Assembly: GCF_026625745.1 (NCBI RefSeq)
Contig: NZ_CP113061.1
Coordinates: forward strand, 2,319,501 to 2,383,500
Reading direction: 5' to 3'
DNA from: Asticcacaulis sp. SL142
GTDB taxonomy: Bacteria > Pseudomonadota > Alphaproteobacteria > Caulobacterales > Caulobacteraceae
DNA: 64,000 nt
Part shown: in pieces, positions 33,402 through 42,545 of the stretch
Position numbering within the stretch: the first letter of the stretch is position 1
Layout: the number at the start of each line of letters is the position of its first letter
The notes under the pieces: model-generated
Database searches by the model: none
Told to the model about the DNA's origin: nothing
The model's input: the letters and a program-made list of their open reading frames with translations, nothing else
Program-made: the position numbers and the translations under genes

Positions 33402-34442
33402 GTGCGCACAGCCATAAAGGTGTTGAGCTTAGTTTTGGCCATGGCTTTGGCGGCCTGTACTACAGGGCCGAAACCCGCCCCCTTAACCTCGTCTGCTTCT
33501 GCGCCTTTTGAAGTGGTTGTATTTGGCGATACACCCTACACATCAGCCGACGAAGCTATGCTGGCGCGCGCCCTGCCCGCAACCAAAGCTGCCAATCCAT
33601 CATTTGTCCTGCATGTTGGTGATATTCAATCCGGGGGAGACATCTGTGGCCGACACGACAGCCGGTTCCAGTCACTTCTGAACGCACTCGCCCCCCTGCC
33701 GGTTATCTACACACCCGGCGACAATGAATGGACCGACTGTGATCGGAAAGTCGATCCCACAACCGGCAAACCCTTTTCGGAATTGAAAAGATTAGATACC
33801 CTTCGCCGCCTGTTTTTTAGCCGTGACGTGGTGGTTCCGGCAACGATGACCTACACTCGGTCGCGCAAATTGCCGGAAAACGCTCGCCTGGACTTCGCCA
33901 ATGTTATCGTCGTCACTGTGAACGTCAGTGGTACGAACAACGGGCGGGACGCCGTCATGGGCGACGACCTGAATCAGGCGGCGCGGGCGGCCGATTACCG
34001 TGACAAGGCCAATGTAAAGTGGCTGAACGCGGCCTTTGATCGGGCAAAACAGCAAAAAGCAAAAGCGGTGATTGTCGTGATGCAAGCCGACATGACCGTT
34101 GCGAGCTCAGACCGTCCTTGCCGTGATGCGGTTACAAAGCGCGTGGCTAATGACTGCGATGGCTTTTTCTCAGTTCGGCAGGCCCTGACGGCTAACGCGC
34201 AACGGTTCGGAAAGCCGGTTTTGCTGGTGCATGGCGACACAGATCCCTTTACTCTGACTCAAGGCGATTTTGGCGTGGCTAATCTATGGAGGCTGAATGC
34301 CGCCGGAGACGCCGGCGTTAACGCCACCACGCAACAGCCTTATGGCGTTGTCGATGTGACCCGACTGAACATAGACCTGTCTAACCCTGTACCCTTTCGG
34401 GCCTCTGGCCTGTTGACCGGATCCCAGCCGGTCTCACAATAG
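33402..34442 (+). CDS. Lipoprotein metallophosphoesterase (calcineurin-like)
   Basis: A 346-residue phosphoesterase exported as a lipoprotein: lipobox LAAC with Cys at residue 19. Metal-site motifs run in the expected order: FGDTPY (about 46-51, the first Asp block), HVGDIQSGGD (about 75-84), PGDNEWTD (about 108-115) and LLVHGDTDPF near 275. The family hydrolyses phosphomono- or diesters with two metal ions. The substrate is unknown, but it stands between a TonB receptor and a phosphoinositide-type phospholipase C. GTG 33402 is supported by AAGGAGAT ten bases upstream. Confidence 0.82.
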   Translation: MRTAIKVLSLVLAMALAACTTGPKPAPLTSSASAPFEVVVFGDTPYTSADEAMLARALPATKAANPSFVLHVGDIQSGGDICGRHDSRFQSLLNALAPLPVIYTPGDNEWTDCDRKVDPTTGKPFSELKRLDTLRRLFFSRDVVVPATMTYTRSRKLPENARLDFANVIVVTVNVSGTNNGRDAVMGDDLNQAARAADYRDKANVKWLNAAFDRAKQQKAKAVIVVMQADMTVASSDRPCRDAVTKRVANDCDGFFSVRQALTANAQRFGKPVLLVHGDTDPFTLTQGDFGVANLWRLNAAGDAGVNATTQQPYGVVDVTRLNIDLSNPVPFRASGLLTGSQPVSQ

Positions 34443-34469
34443 GCCGCTAGACTCCAAACCGTCGGCGTC

Positions 34470-35663
34470 TCACGGGTTTGGCGGGCATTTGAGCGAATTG
34501 CAGCGCGCCGCACCACCGCAGGGCAAGGTCACCACATAGTCAGTGCCGTAGGCATTGCCGGGGCGGAAGAAATCGGTGGAGACCACCTGCGCGCCACTGT
34601 CGAAGGCGGCATATGCGCGGGTCATGTCATTGGTCTTGGCCTCATAGGTTTCGATGTCCGAGCGGGTGCGCACCAGATAGCCTTCGCTGACATAGCGCTT
34701 TATCTCCTCAGAGCGCACAAGGGCATTGTCGTACATCAAAAAGGCGGCGTGATCCTCGCCCGGCTCGGCGCGCAGAAAGGCGACCCGGCCTTTAAGCGAC
34801 GGATGACCGTCCAGATAGAGGCGTGTGCTGGCCGGGCCATTGGCGGTGATCATCAGGAAAATGAACTTGCCGCGGGCTTTGGACAGTTTGGGCCAGTTGC
34901 CGGCCCTGATGGCGGCATTGAGGGTCGGATAGTGGCCGCGCACATCGTCCGGGGTGAGCAGGCGGTCACGGCCCAGCACGCTGATGATTTCCTGATCCAG
35001 TTCATCAAAGCGCGCCTTATCGAAAGGGACCGCCGGGGTCGGGTCGGGAAGGATCGGAATGCCCTGAGACTTGGCTTCCAGCAGGATAAAAACGGGTACG
35101 TGCCTTGGGTTGGCATCCGACCATTCGCGCAAGTCAGTCAGACACAATTTAAGCGTCGGGCAATGGCTGCGAAAGTCGATATCCGGCACATGCAGCACCT
35201 TGAAACCGGGCTTATCCAGGTCGGTCGTGTTATGCGCCGGCAGGTCGGTAACGCCCTGCGCCCGAAGCAATCGATAACCGGCCGGATCGAGATAATGGCC
35301 GCCCTCAGGGTCAGGATTGACATCGATTTCAAGACTGCGCAAACCGGCCTCAAGCTGGGTTTTGAGATCAGGATGATCATAGTTAAGCCCTTCGGACAGC
35401 TTCATACCGCTGGGGTGCTCCTCCTTGAAACGTGCCATGTCGGCATCTGACATATTGGCTGAAAACTGCGCCATCAGCTTGTCAAGGATCGGATCAACCA
35501 CGGCCAGCAGGCGCTTATCGACCGGGCGGGCATAGGAATTATGCGTGCCCAGCACCTGAATCTCATTGAGTTTCAGATCGCGCGGGGCGGTGTCGAAATC
35601 CTCGGCGGCGGCACCCTGCCCCAAGGTCACGGCGGCAACCGCCGCTATCAGCAGATATTTCAT
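34470..35663 (-). CDS. Secreted Ca2+-dependent phosphoinositide-type phospholipase C
   Basis: A 397-residue protein with a Sec signal peptide (MKYLLIAAVAAVTLGQGAAA). The mature part matches the Ca2+-dependent PI-PLC C1 family (PF16670): NEIQVLGTHNSYARP with the catalytic His at residue 41, SLEIDVNPDPEGGHY with the acidic Ca2+-site residues near 107, VLHVPDIDFRSHCPTLKLCLTDLREWSDANPRHVPVFILLEAK, and a C-terminal Cys pair. The family is expected to cleave phosphodiester head groups of phosphatidylinositol or related lipids; bacterial members are poorly studied. It is the second gene of an operon with the TonB receptor upstream, so it may release a product that the receptor imports. Start 35663 is used; the earlier in-frame start adds five residues. 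Confidence 0.8.
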   Translation of the reverse strand: MKYLLIAAVAAVTLGQGAAAEDFDTAPRDLKLNEIQVLGTHNSYARPVDKRLLAVVDPILDKLMAQFSANMSDADMARFKEEHPSGMKLSEGLNYDHPDLKTQLEAGLRSLEIDVNPDPEGGHYLDPAGYRLLRAQGVTDLPAHNTTDLDKPGFKVLHVPDIDFRSHCPTLKLCLTDLREWSDANPRHVPVFILLEAKSQGIPILPDPTPAVPFDKARFDELDQEIISVLGRDRLLTPDDVRGHYPTLNAAIRAGNWPKLSKARGKFIFLMITANGPASTRLYLDGHPSLKGRVAFLRAEPGEDHAAFLMYDNALVRSEEIKRYVSEGYLVRTRSDIETYEAKTNDMTRAYAAFDSGAQVVSTDFFRPGNAYGTDYVVTLPCGGAARCNSLKCPPNP

Positions 35664-35763
35664 GTGAAGAACTCTCAAAAAAGGCGGCCACCCGCCCGGA
35701 TTTAGCGGATCAGAACGGATGGCCTCTGATTTCGAAACGGCGTTCAGGGGGGAGCCTGAATAC

Positions 35764-38043
35764 CTATTTCGAAACGGTCAGGCGCACGCCGAAGAAGCGG
35801 GGGGCGGCCGGAATGACGGTGGAAATGCCGAAAGACTTTCCGGTATTACCGACATCGCGGTACCATTGAGTGTCGAACAGGTTCTCGGCATAGGCTTCTA
35901 AGCGCAGAGTGCCATCCTGACGCTCAACGCCTAAGCGCAGATCGGTCAGGCCAAACGCTTCCTGACGCTCATTGGTAAGATTGTCGTTGTTGAAGAAATA
36001 TTCCGACTTCCACGAATAGTTGACATTGCCATAACCCTGCCAGTTGGCACTGATCGGACGACGATAGTCGGCGCTGATTGAGGCGGTGTGCTCAGGCGCC
36101 AGACGGAAGCTGTTGCCGGAATAGTCAACCAAAGTGCCGCCTACGACCTCAAAGAACTCGTCATACTGAGTGTGCAGATAGGTATAGCTGCCGTTCAGGG
36201 TCAGTTCAGGCGTGATCTTGGTGCGGCCCAGCAGTTCAAGCCCATAGGCTGACGCCTTACCGGCATTGATCGTGCCCTTGGTCAGATCCTGTGAGCGGGT
36301 CTGGAAGTCATTATAGTCATAGCTAAAGGCGATGGCTTCGACATAGGTGCGCGGGGCGATGTTGCCCTTGAACCCGACCTCGATATTGATGACCTCTTCG
36401 GATTTAACTTCGCTGTAGGCGGGTTGAGCGACACCACCAACCGGGGCGGCAAAGCTGATCTGCGGGTAACCGGCCTTAATGCCTTTGGAAACACCGGCAT
36501 AGATATTCATGGTGTCATTGAGCTTATAGGTCACGGCCAGACGCGGGGTGGTCAGGCCGTAGGTTTCCGAATGGCTAAAGGTCTGACCGAGCGAATTGGA
36601 CAAACCGTTTCTCAAGGCGATCGGGGCAATGCCATCGATGGTCGAGACAGTGGAGCGCTGCCGGACGGTCGCGTCGTCACGGGTGTAGCGCAGGCCCGCA
36701 TCGACCACCAGTCGGTCGGTGACGGCATAGGTGATGTTACCATAGGCCGAGACCGAATCGCGGCTAAGGGCACTATAAAGATCGGTCTGGTTGCCTGTGG
36801 TCACCGGCATGCCCATAAAGGTCGTTACCGGCGTAAGGACGCGCGGAAAGCCCGCCAGCAGATATTGCTCATTGATGATAAAGCTCAGCTCGTTCTTGGT
36901 GCGGTCCTTATAAAAAGACACACCCATCACCGACTTGAAGCGGCCCTGATTGTCATAGCGCAGGCGGAATTCCTGACTGGTCAGCCACTGATTGTCGGGA
37001 TTATTGACCGGCAGGATAAACGGATAGCTGGTGCCGTCACCGTCCCACGATTCCTGAAACGTCACTTCGCGGTAGCCGGTGATTGAGTTCAGCGTCCAGC
37101 TATCGCTCAGTTTCCAGTCGCCCAGTAGGGTCACACCGGTCTGGCGGCGCTGCTGCGGCACGGGCAACGCGTTACGGTCAAAGGTTGTAAACGGGTTCGT
37201 ATCGGTGCCGGGTGAGGCCACCGACAGGGCCTTGGTGATGGTGGCGTTATCATTATCGGCCTGATGATCAACGATCAGGTCAAAGGCCATCTCGTCGGAC
37301 GGCTCATAGCGCAGCGATACGCGCGCCGCCCACAGATCGTCGCTGCCGGCAGGTTTGCTGGCGGACAGAATATCCTGAAAACCCTCACGCTCACGGCGGC
37401 GGGCCGCGACACGTAACGCCAGCTTATTCTCCACCAGCGGGACGTTAATCATGCCGCCGACGCTATAGAGATCATAATTGCCAAGCTGGCCTTCCAGGTT
37501 CCAGTCATAAAGCCCGGTATTGGCTTTTTTGGTATAGACCGCCACCGCGCCGATTTCGGAGCCCCGGCCATAAAGCGTGCCCTGCGGGCCCTTGGCGACT
37601 TCGACACGTTCAACGTCAAACAGTTCCTTCAGCAGGCCGCGCGAGCGTGAGGTGTCAACATCATTTAGGAAGAACGAAATCGACGGCTCAGCAATGGCTC
37701 CGGCATTGCCGGCCTCGATGCCGCGCATGACAAAACTAGCTGACGAGTCGGTCGATTGCTGCACAAAAAAGCCCGGCGTGCGGGTCGAAAGACGTTCGAA
37801 ATCCGTGAAATTTTCGCGGTCGATATCCGATGCGGTAAAGGCCGTGATGGCCAGAGGCACGTCCTTAACGGCCTGAGACCGCTTCTGGGCCGTGACGACA
37901 ACGGTTTCCAGCTCAACAGGCGCGGCACTTTGGTCGGCGTTCTGGGCAGACACTTGTGCGAATGGCAAGGCGCTGACGCCGGTGATAAACGCCGCACTCA
38001 GGACGCGGCGGAAAGTCCCTGAAGACGTTTTGGAAAAAGACAT
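35764..38043 (-). CDS. TonB-dependent outer-membrane receptor, co-operonic with phospholipase C
   Basis: A 759-residue receptor. The signal peptide ends about residue 33 (PFAQVSAQN); TonB-box-like ELETVVVTAQKR follows, then the plug with VERVEVAKGPQGTLYGRGSEIGAVAVYT, and a barrel that ends SKF-type (RLTVSK). The last residue is Lys, so the usual terminal aromatic is one or more strands inward (FFGVRLTVSK). ATG 38043 has AGGGG upstream. The phospholipase C gene starts 100 bases downstream on the same strand with no T-run terminator between. A direct-repeat element resembling a Pho box lies 49 bases upstream. Substrate unknown; inositol-phosphate or glycerophospho-type compounds are a guess from context. 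Confidence 0.88.
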   Translation of the reverse strand: MSFSKTSSGTFRRVLSAAFITGVSALPFAQVSAQNADQSAAPVELETVVVTAQKRSQAVKDVPLAITAFTASDIDRENFTDFERLSTRTPGFFVQQSTDSSASFVMRGIEAGNAGAIAEPSISFFLNDVDTSRSRGLLKELFDVERVEVAKGPQGTLYGRGSEIGAVAVYTKKANTGLYDWNLEGQLGNYDLYSVGGMINVPLVENKLALRVAARRREREGFQDILSASKPAGSDDLWAARVSLRYEPSDEMAFDLIVDHQADNDNATITKALSVASPGTDTNPFTTFDRNALPVPQQRRQTGVTLLGDWKLSDSWTLNSITGYREVTFQESWDGDGTSYPFILPVNNPDNQWLTSQEFRLRYDNQGRFKSVMGVSFYKDRTKNELSFIINEQYLLAGFPRVLTPVTTFMGMPVTTGNQTDLYSALSRDSVSAYGNITYAVTDRLVVDAGLRYTRDDATVRQRSTVSTIDGIAPIALRNGLSNSLGQTFSHSETYGLTTPRLAVTYKLNDTMNIYAGVSKGIKAGYPQISFAAPVGGVAQPAYSEVKSEEVINIEVGFKGNIAPRTYVEAIAFSYDYNDFQTRSQDLTKGTINAGKASAYGLELLGRTKITPELTLNGSYTYLHTQYDEFFEVVGGTLVDYSGNSFRLAPEHTASISADYRRPISANWQGYGNVNYSWKSEYFFNNDNLTNERQEAFGLTDLRLGVERQDGTLRLEAYAENLFDTQWYRDVGNTGKSFGISTVIPAAPRFFGVRLTVSK

Positions 38044-38091
38044 GGCAAACCCCTCTGGCCGATTATGATGGCGGGGAAATAGCATCAACAC

Positions 38092-38109
38092 ATGACGGTT
38101 GCGTGACGA
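38092..38109 (-). promoter_or_regulatory. Weak Pho-box-like direct repeat
   Basis: On the reverse strand, TCGTCAC-N4-CCGTCAT shows the 11-base periodicity of a PhoB site (CTGTCAT-N4-CTGTCAT). One half matches six of seven positions, the other four of seven. It lies upstream of the receptor/phospholipase operon at promoter distance. Confidence 0.35.
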
Positions 38110-38172
38110 TTGTTCGATTTTAATCGCCTTAAAAAGCCACTTAAACGACCATTGCGTTACATTTGTACGAAT

Positions 38173-39474
38173 TCACACCTTGGGCGTCACCATCCGTCGC
38201 GTTAGCACCCACAGCATAAACACCAACGGTATGAACTGGCCGATCACAGCCGCCAGGCGCACGGCCTCGGCCTGAGCCTCACTGGTTACCGGCAGGCGCG
38301 GATCGAAACCCACCGCCCCCAGCGCCCGGAACAGAATAAAGGTGACCGACGCCGCCGCCAGGTTCAGCACCAGATGAAACGCGCTATAAAATGCCCCCGC
38401 CGGTTTTCGCCCATCGGCGTCGCGTTCCTGATCCAGTAATTCCCCCAGAAGGGCCCGCAACAAGGTAAATACCGCCCCACTCATCAGGCCGCGCGCCACG
38501 CTATAGAGGGCAAATGGCCAGACCTCGCCTTTCGGCAGGATCAGCAGGATCAGACAGAACACAATCTGAAGCCCCAGAACCAGCCTGAGCGTCGGGCGGG
38601 TATCCCAGCGATGGTGAAGCTGGATCCACACCCCAATCCCTATCAGCCCGCAGACGGTCTGAACCAGCAATAGACTAACCCCCCACTCCGGCAACCCCAT
38701 GCCATAGCGCACCAGAAACAGATAAAGCCCGGCATCCACTGCGTAATAGGCCCCGGCCCCGCCGAACAGGGCCGCCAGCGGCCAGTAGGCCCGCTTTGAA
38801 AAGGCCAGACCATAACCCCGCCACACCGTCCGTACGTCAAGCCGCCCCTGACCGCTCGTATCCGGCGTCTGCCACAGCATCCAGACCACAGCCACCGGCA
38901 GCACGATGAGAATCAAAGCACCGATCAGGGCCATATGGGCGGCGACATTGTTGTGGCCCATGCGCTCCAGCACGGCCGGGCCAAGCACAAATATAGGCAT
39001 GGCCAGCAGACCGGCTGCAGACCTCAGGCCAAAGATCTTCATACGCGCCTGCGGGGTCTGGCCAATCTCCAGCGCCCAGGCTCCATGCGGCACATTGATC
39101 ATCGTCCAGCCAGCCGTCAGAACGAACAGGCCCGCCGCCATCTGCCACAGGCTCAGGTCAGGCGGCGCAAAATAGACAAAGCCCGTGCCGGACAGCACCA
39201 ACGGCAGACCCGCCACGATCCAGACCTTACGACGTCCATAGCTAAAGCGCGTCGCGTCCGAAACCGCGCCCATCAGCGGGTCATTGAGCGTATCCCACAG
39301 CCGTATAGCAAACATCAGGGCCGCAATCGTCGCCAAGGACAGGCCGATATGCGTGCTCAGATAGGTGGGCAAAAAAATGCTGACCGAACCTTCGAAGCCC
39401 ACAAAGGCAAAGGTCGGGGCTGACAGGGCCATAACCTGCGCCCAACTCAGCGGTTCGGTTCGTGAAGGCGTCAT
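38173..39474 (-). CDS. MFS transporter, GPH-type sugar:cation symporter
   Basis: A 433-residue, about 12-helix transporter. MelB/GPH features: the cytosolic loop motif RLWDTLNDPLMGAVSDATRFSYGRRKVWIVAGLPL (about 58-92), with the cation-site Asp in the DxxND/GxxSD region, and FGLRSAAGLLAM near 150. Family members import glycosides, pentosides or hexuronides with H+ or Na+. ATG 39474 has GGGGA nine bases upstream. It starts 44 bases after the TetR-like gene on the same strand, so the regulator probably controls its own operon with this transporter. Confidence 0.8.
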   Translation of the reverse strand: MTPSRTEPLSWAQVMALSAPTFAFVGFEGSVSIFLPTYLSTHIGLSLATIAALMFAIRLWDTLNDPLMGAVSDATRFSYGRRKVWIVAGLPLVLSGTGFVYFAPPDLSLWQMAAGLFVLTAGWTMINVPHGAWALEIGQTPQARMKIFGLRSAAGLLAMPIFVLGPAVLERMGHNNVAAHMALIGALILIVLPVAVVWMLWQTPDTSGQGRLDVRTVWRGYGLAFSKRAYWPLAALFGGAGAYYAVDAGLYLFLVRYGMGLPEWGVSLLLVQTVCGLIGIGVWIQLHHRWDTRPTLRLVLGLQIVFCLILLILPKGEVWPFALYSVARGLMSGAVFTLLRALLGELLDQERDADGRKPAGAFYSAFHLVLNLAAASVTFILFRALGAVGFDPRLPVTSEAQAEAVRLAAVIGQFIPLVFMLWVLTRRMVTPKV

Positions 39475-39517
39475 GTGGTACATTCCCCGTCAGGTCGCCG
39501 GACGTGATAACATATGG

Positions 39518-40750
39518 CTATGAAAGTTTTTGGCGGATGATGCCGCTTAAAGTCTCAAGCCTTTCGGTGGCATCGCGCGACGCCTCAGTATGGCCTTTGG
39601 AACCAGACAGAACAATCTGGCCAATGGCCGCCACCGACAGAGCCTGCGCGGCCAGCGGATCAAAGCGCGGGTCGGGAAATTCGGCCTTAAGTATTTTGTG
39701 CAGATTGATCCCGCGGCGACGGCGCATGTCGGCGGCACAGGCCAAAAGCTGCGGCCTGCGGGTCGCCGACAGGGCGACAGCAAAGGTGGCGCGGGCAATT
39801 TCAATACTGGAATAGGGCCGATGGCTGACCTCACGCACAAAGGTCTGCCGTCCGCCATCGGCCGTCAGGTCGCTGACCTGCGTTTGGAGCCGGCGGATGA
39901 TGTCCTCTAACCCGGCCTTGACCAGATCCTCCTGCGTGCGGAAATGATAAGCGAGCGTTGAGGCCGCCACCCCTGCCCGCCCAGCCACCGCCCGATGGGT
40001 GACGGCCTCAATCCCCGCACTGACGATGAGTTCGGAGATATGACCGACAATGGCGGCCTGCTTGTGATTAAGGGCCGCCGCTTCATGGTCAACGCCGAAG
40101 GCATCCGGCAATTGTCCCAGTTCGTCGTAAAACACCCGAAACAGATCAGCATCACCCGCCGCTGGGCCTGCACTGACAAAACCCGTAAACAGACGCCGCA
40201 CCGTCAGACGCCGCAGCCAGCGATAGGCGGGCAACGCCTCCAGCGCCAGAGCGTGCACGGTTTCATCAATCGCATAGGCGTGCAGCACCTCGGCCATATC
40301 GATATCTGCTGCCGGACTGAGACGCCCCGTCAGGTCGCGCCAGAACCGAAGCCGATCGTCCAGCCACGGCAAAAGCATTATGTCCACGCCCGGTTGATGG
40401 GCGCTGGCCTGCACCAGTTCGCTGAAAAACAGGGCGCGGCGCTGATGACAGTTGACCATATCGCTCAGTATGGCTTCGACCAGATTGGCCATCTCGACTG
40501 ATGACAGGCTATTCACCGCATCCAACCGCCGCCGCCAGCCATCGAAAAACGCCTGATCCTCAGTGCGGGCCGTACTGATCAGATGACGCAGCAGATCGTC
40601 CTTGACGCCGAAATGGTAGGTCAGGGCTGAAACGCTGGTGTTGGTGCGCTGTGCCAGCGGACGCAGGGTAAGCGCTCCTAACCCCTCCTCGGCCACCATA
40701 TCGAGGGCCGGAGTCAGAATATCCGTGGGTAAGAGATCACGTCGCGCCAT
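39518..40750 (-). CDS. Double TetR-type regulator (two TetR units in one chain)
   Basis: A 410-residue protein, twice the usual TetR length. Unit 1 HTH at about 8-53 (ALDMVAEEGLGALTLRPLAQRTNTSVSALTYHFGVKDDLLRHL) with its ligand-domain helices to about 210. Unit 2 HTH at about 226-275 (HISELIVSAGIEAVTHRAVAGRAGVAASTLAYHFRTQEDLVKAGL) and a second helical domain to the end. Both end the recognition helix in the same LTYHF/LAYHF motif, so a gene duplication and fusion is likely. A normal TetR acts as a homodimer; here one chain could form the pair and read a non-palindromic site. It lies upstream of, and probably regulates, the GPH symporter. Start ATG 40750. Confidence 0.82.
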   Translation of the reverse strand: MARRDLLPTDILTPALDMVAEEGLGALTLRPLAQRTNTSVSALTYHFGVKDDLLRHLISTARTEDQAFFDGWRRRLDAVNSLSSVEMANLVEAILSDMVNCHQRRALFFSELVQASAHQPGVDIMLLPWLDDRLRFWRDLTGRLSPAADIDMAEVLHAYAIDETVHALALEALPAYRWLRRLTVRRLFTGFVSAGPAAGDADLFRVFYDELGQLPDAFGVDHEAAALNHKQAAIVGHISELIVSAGIEAVTHRAVAGRAGVAASTLAYHFRTQEDLVKAGLEDIIRRLQTQVSDLTADGGRQTFVREVSHRPYSSIEIARATFAVALSATRRPQLLACAADMRRRRGINLHKILKAEFPDPRFDPLAAQALSVAAIGQIVLSGSKGHTEASRDATERLETLSGIIRQKLS

Positions 40751-41165
40751 ACTGTTACCTTTAAAAGTTATGCCCCCTTAGCGAAAAACGCCTTGATCAA
40801 GTAGATCTGAACTTTCTTCTAACTGTTAAGACACTGAATTCATAATATTTGGGGGACGTACAAATGCCGACAAGGCAGTTTCAAGTGACGGCGGCGAGAC
40901 ATTAAAAACCTCGCCATTACCCTCAGATGCCGGTTGAACGCCGCTTAGGTTGGCAAAGATTATGGCATTACCACAACAGGTAACAATCTTATGACGTAAC
41001 GCCTGCAAACTGCCCACAATTTAAACAAGCCCCCCGAACTTCGACCGGGCAGCTATAACCTACGTGTTATGCAATTTCCACGGCTCTGGCTTATTAATAT
41101 GTCAGGAGCAGCCACAGCCAGCAGCGAATAGTTCGCTAAAATATTTCGCCGCAACAGTTGCACAG
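40751..41165. other. Intergenic region, no intact gene
   Basis: No credible gene. A reverse-strand frame of 63 codons at 40826-41017 has no ribosome site and no recognisable sequence. The region leads into the degraded oxidoreductase remnant, so it may be part of the same decayed gene. Confidence 0.35.
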
Positions 41166-41345
41166 GGCACCGGCACTGTAGCCATAGCCCTTGAAACCAG
41201 TCTGCCCATGTCTTCGCCATAGGCTACGTCCAGGCGGGATCAACTAAGCGGGTCGCCGCCGCCGTGGGTGAAGGGGCCGTCGTCGTCTCGCAAATCCACG
41301 CAGCCCTAAGCTTTGCGAGCGCTCCCAAGTCATTCAGGAAATCAT
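41166..41345 (+). pseudogene. Remnant of a thioredoxin-reductase-like FAD oxidoreductase, C-terminus
   Basis: The forward strand reads ...ALETSLP and then, after a one-base frameshift near 41207, HVFAIGYVQAGSTKRVAAAV followed by GEGAVVVSQIHAALSFA. This is the C-terminal NAD/FAD-binding signature of thioredoxin-reductase-like proteins (usual form LETSxPGVFAxGDVRxGSxKRVAxAVGEGSxVVxxIH). The Asp of GD, needed for FAD binding, is replaced by Tyr (GY). No start, no N-terminal FAD motif and no CxxC were found upstream, so only a broken tail is left. It abuts the convergent MFS gene end. Confidence 0.72.
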
Positions 41346-42545
41346 TTACGGATGGCGGCGATGATGGGTGAATTTGACTGCAAACGCGGTAAGGCCCAGT
41401 GCGGCGCCAAGCCAGCAGACAGCGCCCCATCCCCCCTTACCCCAGGCAAGCATCGCCAGCGCTGAGCCGGTCGCCCCACCCAAAAACATGCCGGTCATGA
41501 ACACAGTGTTGAGCCGATTGCGCGCATCGGCATCAAGGGCGTAGACGATATGCTGGTTAGAAATAAGCGCGCTCTGTATGCCAAAATCGAGCACTATGAC
41601 CCCGATGACCAGTGAGATGATCGATGCCCAGACGCCAAAGATCAGCCAGGCCGCAATGGTCAGGCCGGCCCCCAGCCAGACCACGAAATGCGGCCCCCTT
41701 TTATCCGCCACCCGCCCTGCAAGTGGGGCAGCAAATATCCCGACCGCACCGATAATGCCAAACAGGCCCGCGATATCCGCGCCGAGACGAAATTTCGGAC
41801 CTTCAAGATAAAGCGCCAGAATCGTCCAGAACGCTGTGAATGACGCAAACATTAAGGCCTGAATGATCGTGGCGGCCCTGAGCGATGGATGACGCCGCCA
41901 GAGGTGCCCAAGTGAGCGGATCGCCTCATGATACCGCAACGTCGAGGTCGGCGTGTGATGCGGCAGAACCGCAAACATGAGGCCGGCGGCAACCAGTGCT
42001 AACGGTACGCCGATCCAGAACATGTCCCGCCATCCGGCGTGTTCGCCGACAAACCCTGACAGGGTCCGGCTCAATAATATGCCCGAAAGCACACCAGCCA
42101 TCACCGTGCCAATGGTAGCCCCACGCTTTTCAGGCACGGCCAGCGAAGCCGCAAAAGGGACGATCTGCTGGGCGACAGTGGCGCAGGCTCCGACGATGAC
42201 AGAGACTGCGACCAGCATCCAGGCAGATGGGGCAAGGGCCGCCAAGGCTAATGCCGCCGCCAGAATGATGAACTGGACAATAATCATCTGCCGTCGATTG
42301 ATCAGATCACCCAAAGGCAGCAACAGGAACAACCCCAGCGCATAGCCGATTTGAGTGGCGGTTGGTACCATGCCGGTAATCGGCTGATGCTGAAACTCGG
42401 CCTCGATTATGCCAAGCATGGGTTGATTATAATAAATGTTAGCGACCGCGATGCCGCAGGCAACGGCCATGGCCAGCAGCGTGACCTGCCCCACGTTGCC
42501 GTTACCATCAGCGGGGGCCCCTGCCGTCCGGCTTGGTTCTGCCAT
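41346..42545 (-). CDS. MFS transporter, drug/metabolite efflux type
   Basis: A 399-residue, 12-helix major facilitator. Motif A-like loop LPLGDLINRRQMIIVQ lies between TM2 and TM3, and GVLSGILLSRTLSGFVGEHAGWRDMFWIGVPLALVAAGLM is the motif-C-type TM5 region of DHA1 exporters. The opening helix (AVACGIAVANIYYNQPMLGII) is typical of the YgaY/YdhP-like group. Substrate unknown. ATG 42545 is chosen because AAGG is eight bases upstream. It stands alone, in a region with signs of gene decay on its downstream side. Confidence 0.82.
   Translation of the reverse strand: MAEPSRTAGAPADGNGNVGQVTLLAMAVACGIAVANIYYNQPMLGIIEAEFQHQPITGMVPTATQIGYALGLFLLLPLGDLINRRQMIIVQFIILAAALALAALAPSAWMLVAVSVIVGACATVAQQIVPFAASLAVPEKRGATIGTVMAGVLSGILLSRTLSGFVGEHAGWRDMFWIGVPLALVAAGLMFAVLPHHTPTSTLRYHEAIRSLGHLWRRHPSLRAATIIQALMFASFTAFWTILALYLEGPKFRLGADIAGLFGIIGAVGIFAAPLAGRVADKRGPHFVVWLGAGLTIAAWLIFGVWASIISLVIGVIVLDFGIQSALISNQHIVYALDADARNRLNTVFMTGMFLGGATGSALAMLAWGKGGWGAVCWLGAALGLTAFAVKFTHHRRHP

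Noticed and set aside
34749-35450. 233-codon forward frame opposite the phospholipase C
   Set aside because: Shadow frame; the reverse strand encodes a protein with signal peptide and catalytic motif.
36424-37086. 220-codon forward frame opposite the TonB receptor
   Set aside because: Shadow of the receptor barrel.
40826-41017. 63-codon reverse-strand frame
   Set aside because: No ribosome site, no homolog recognised and a composition like non-coding DNA.
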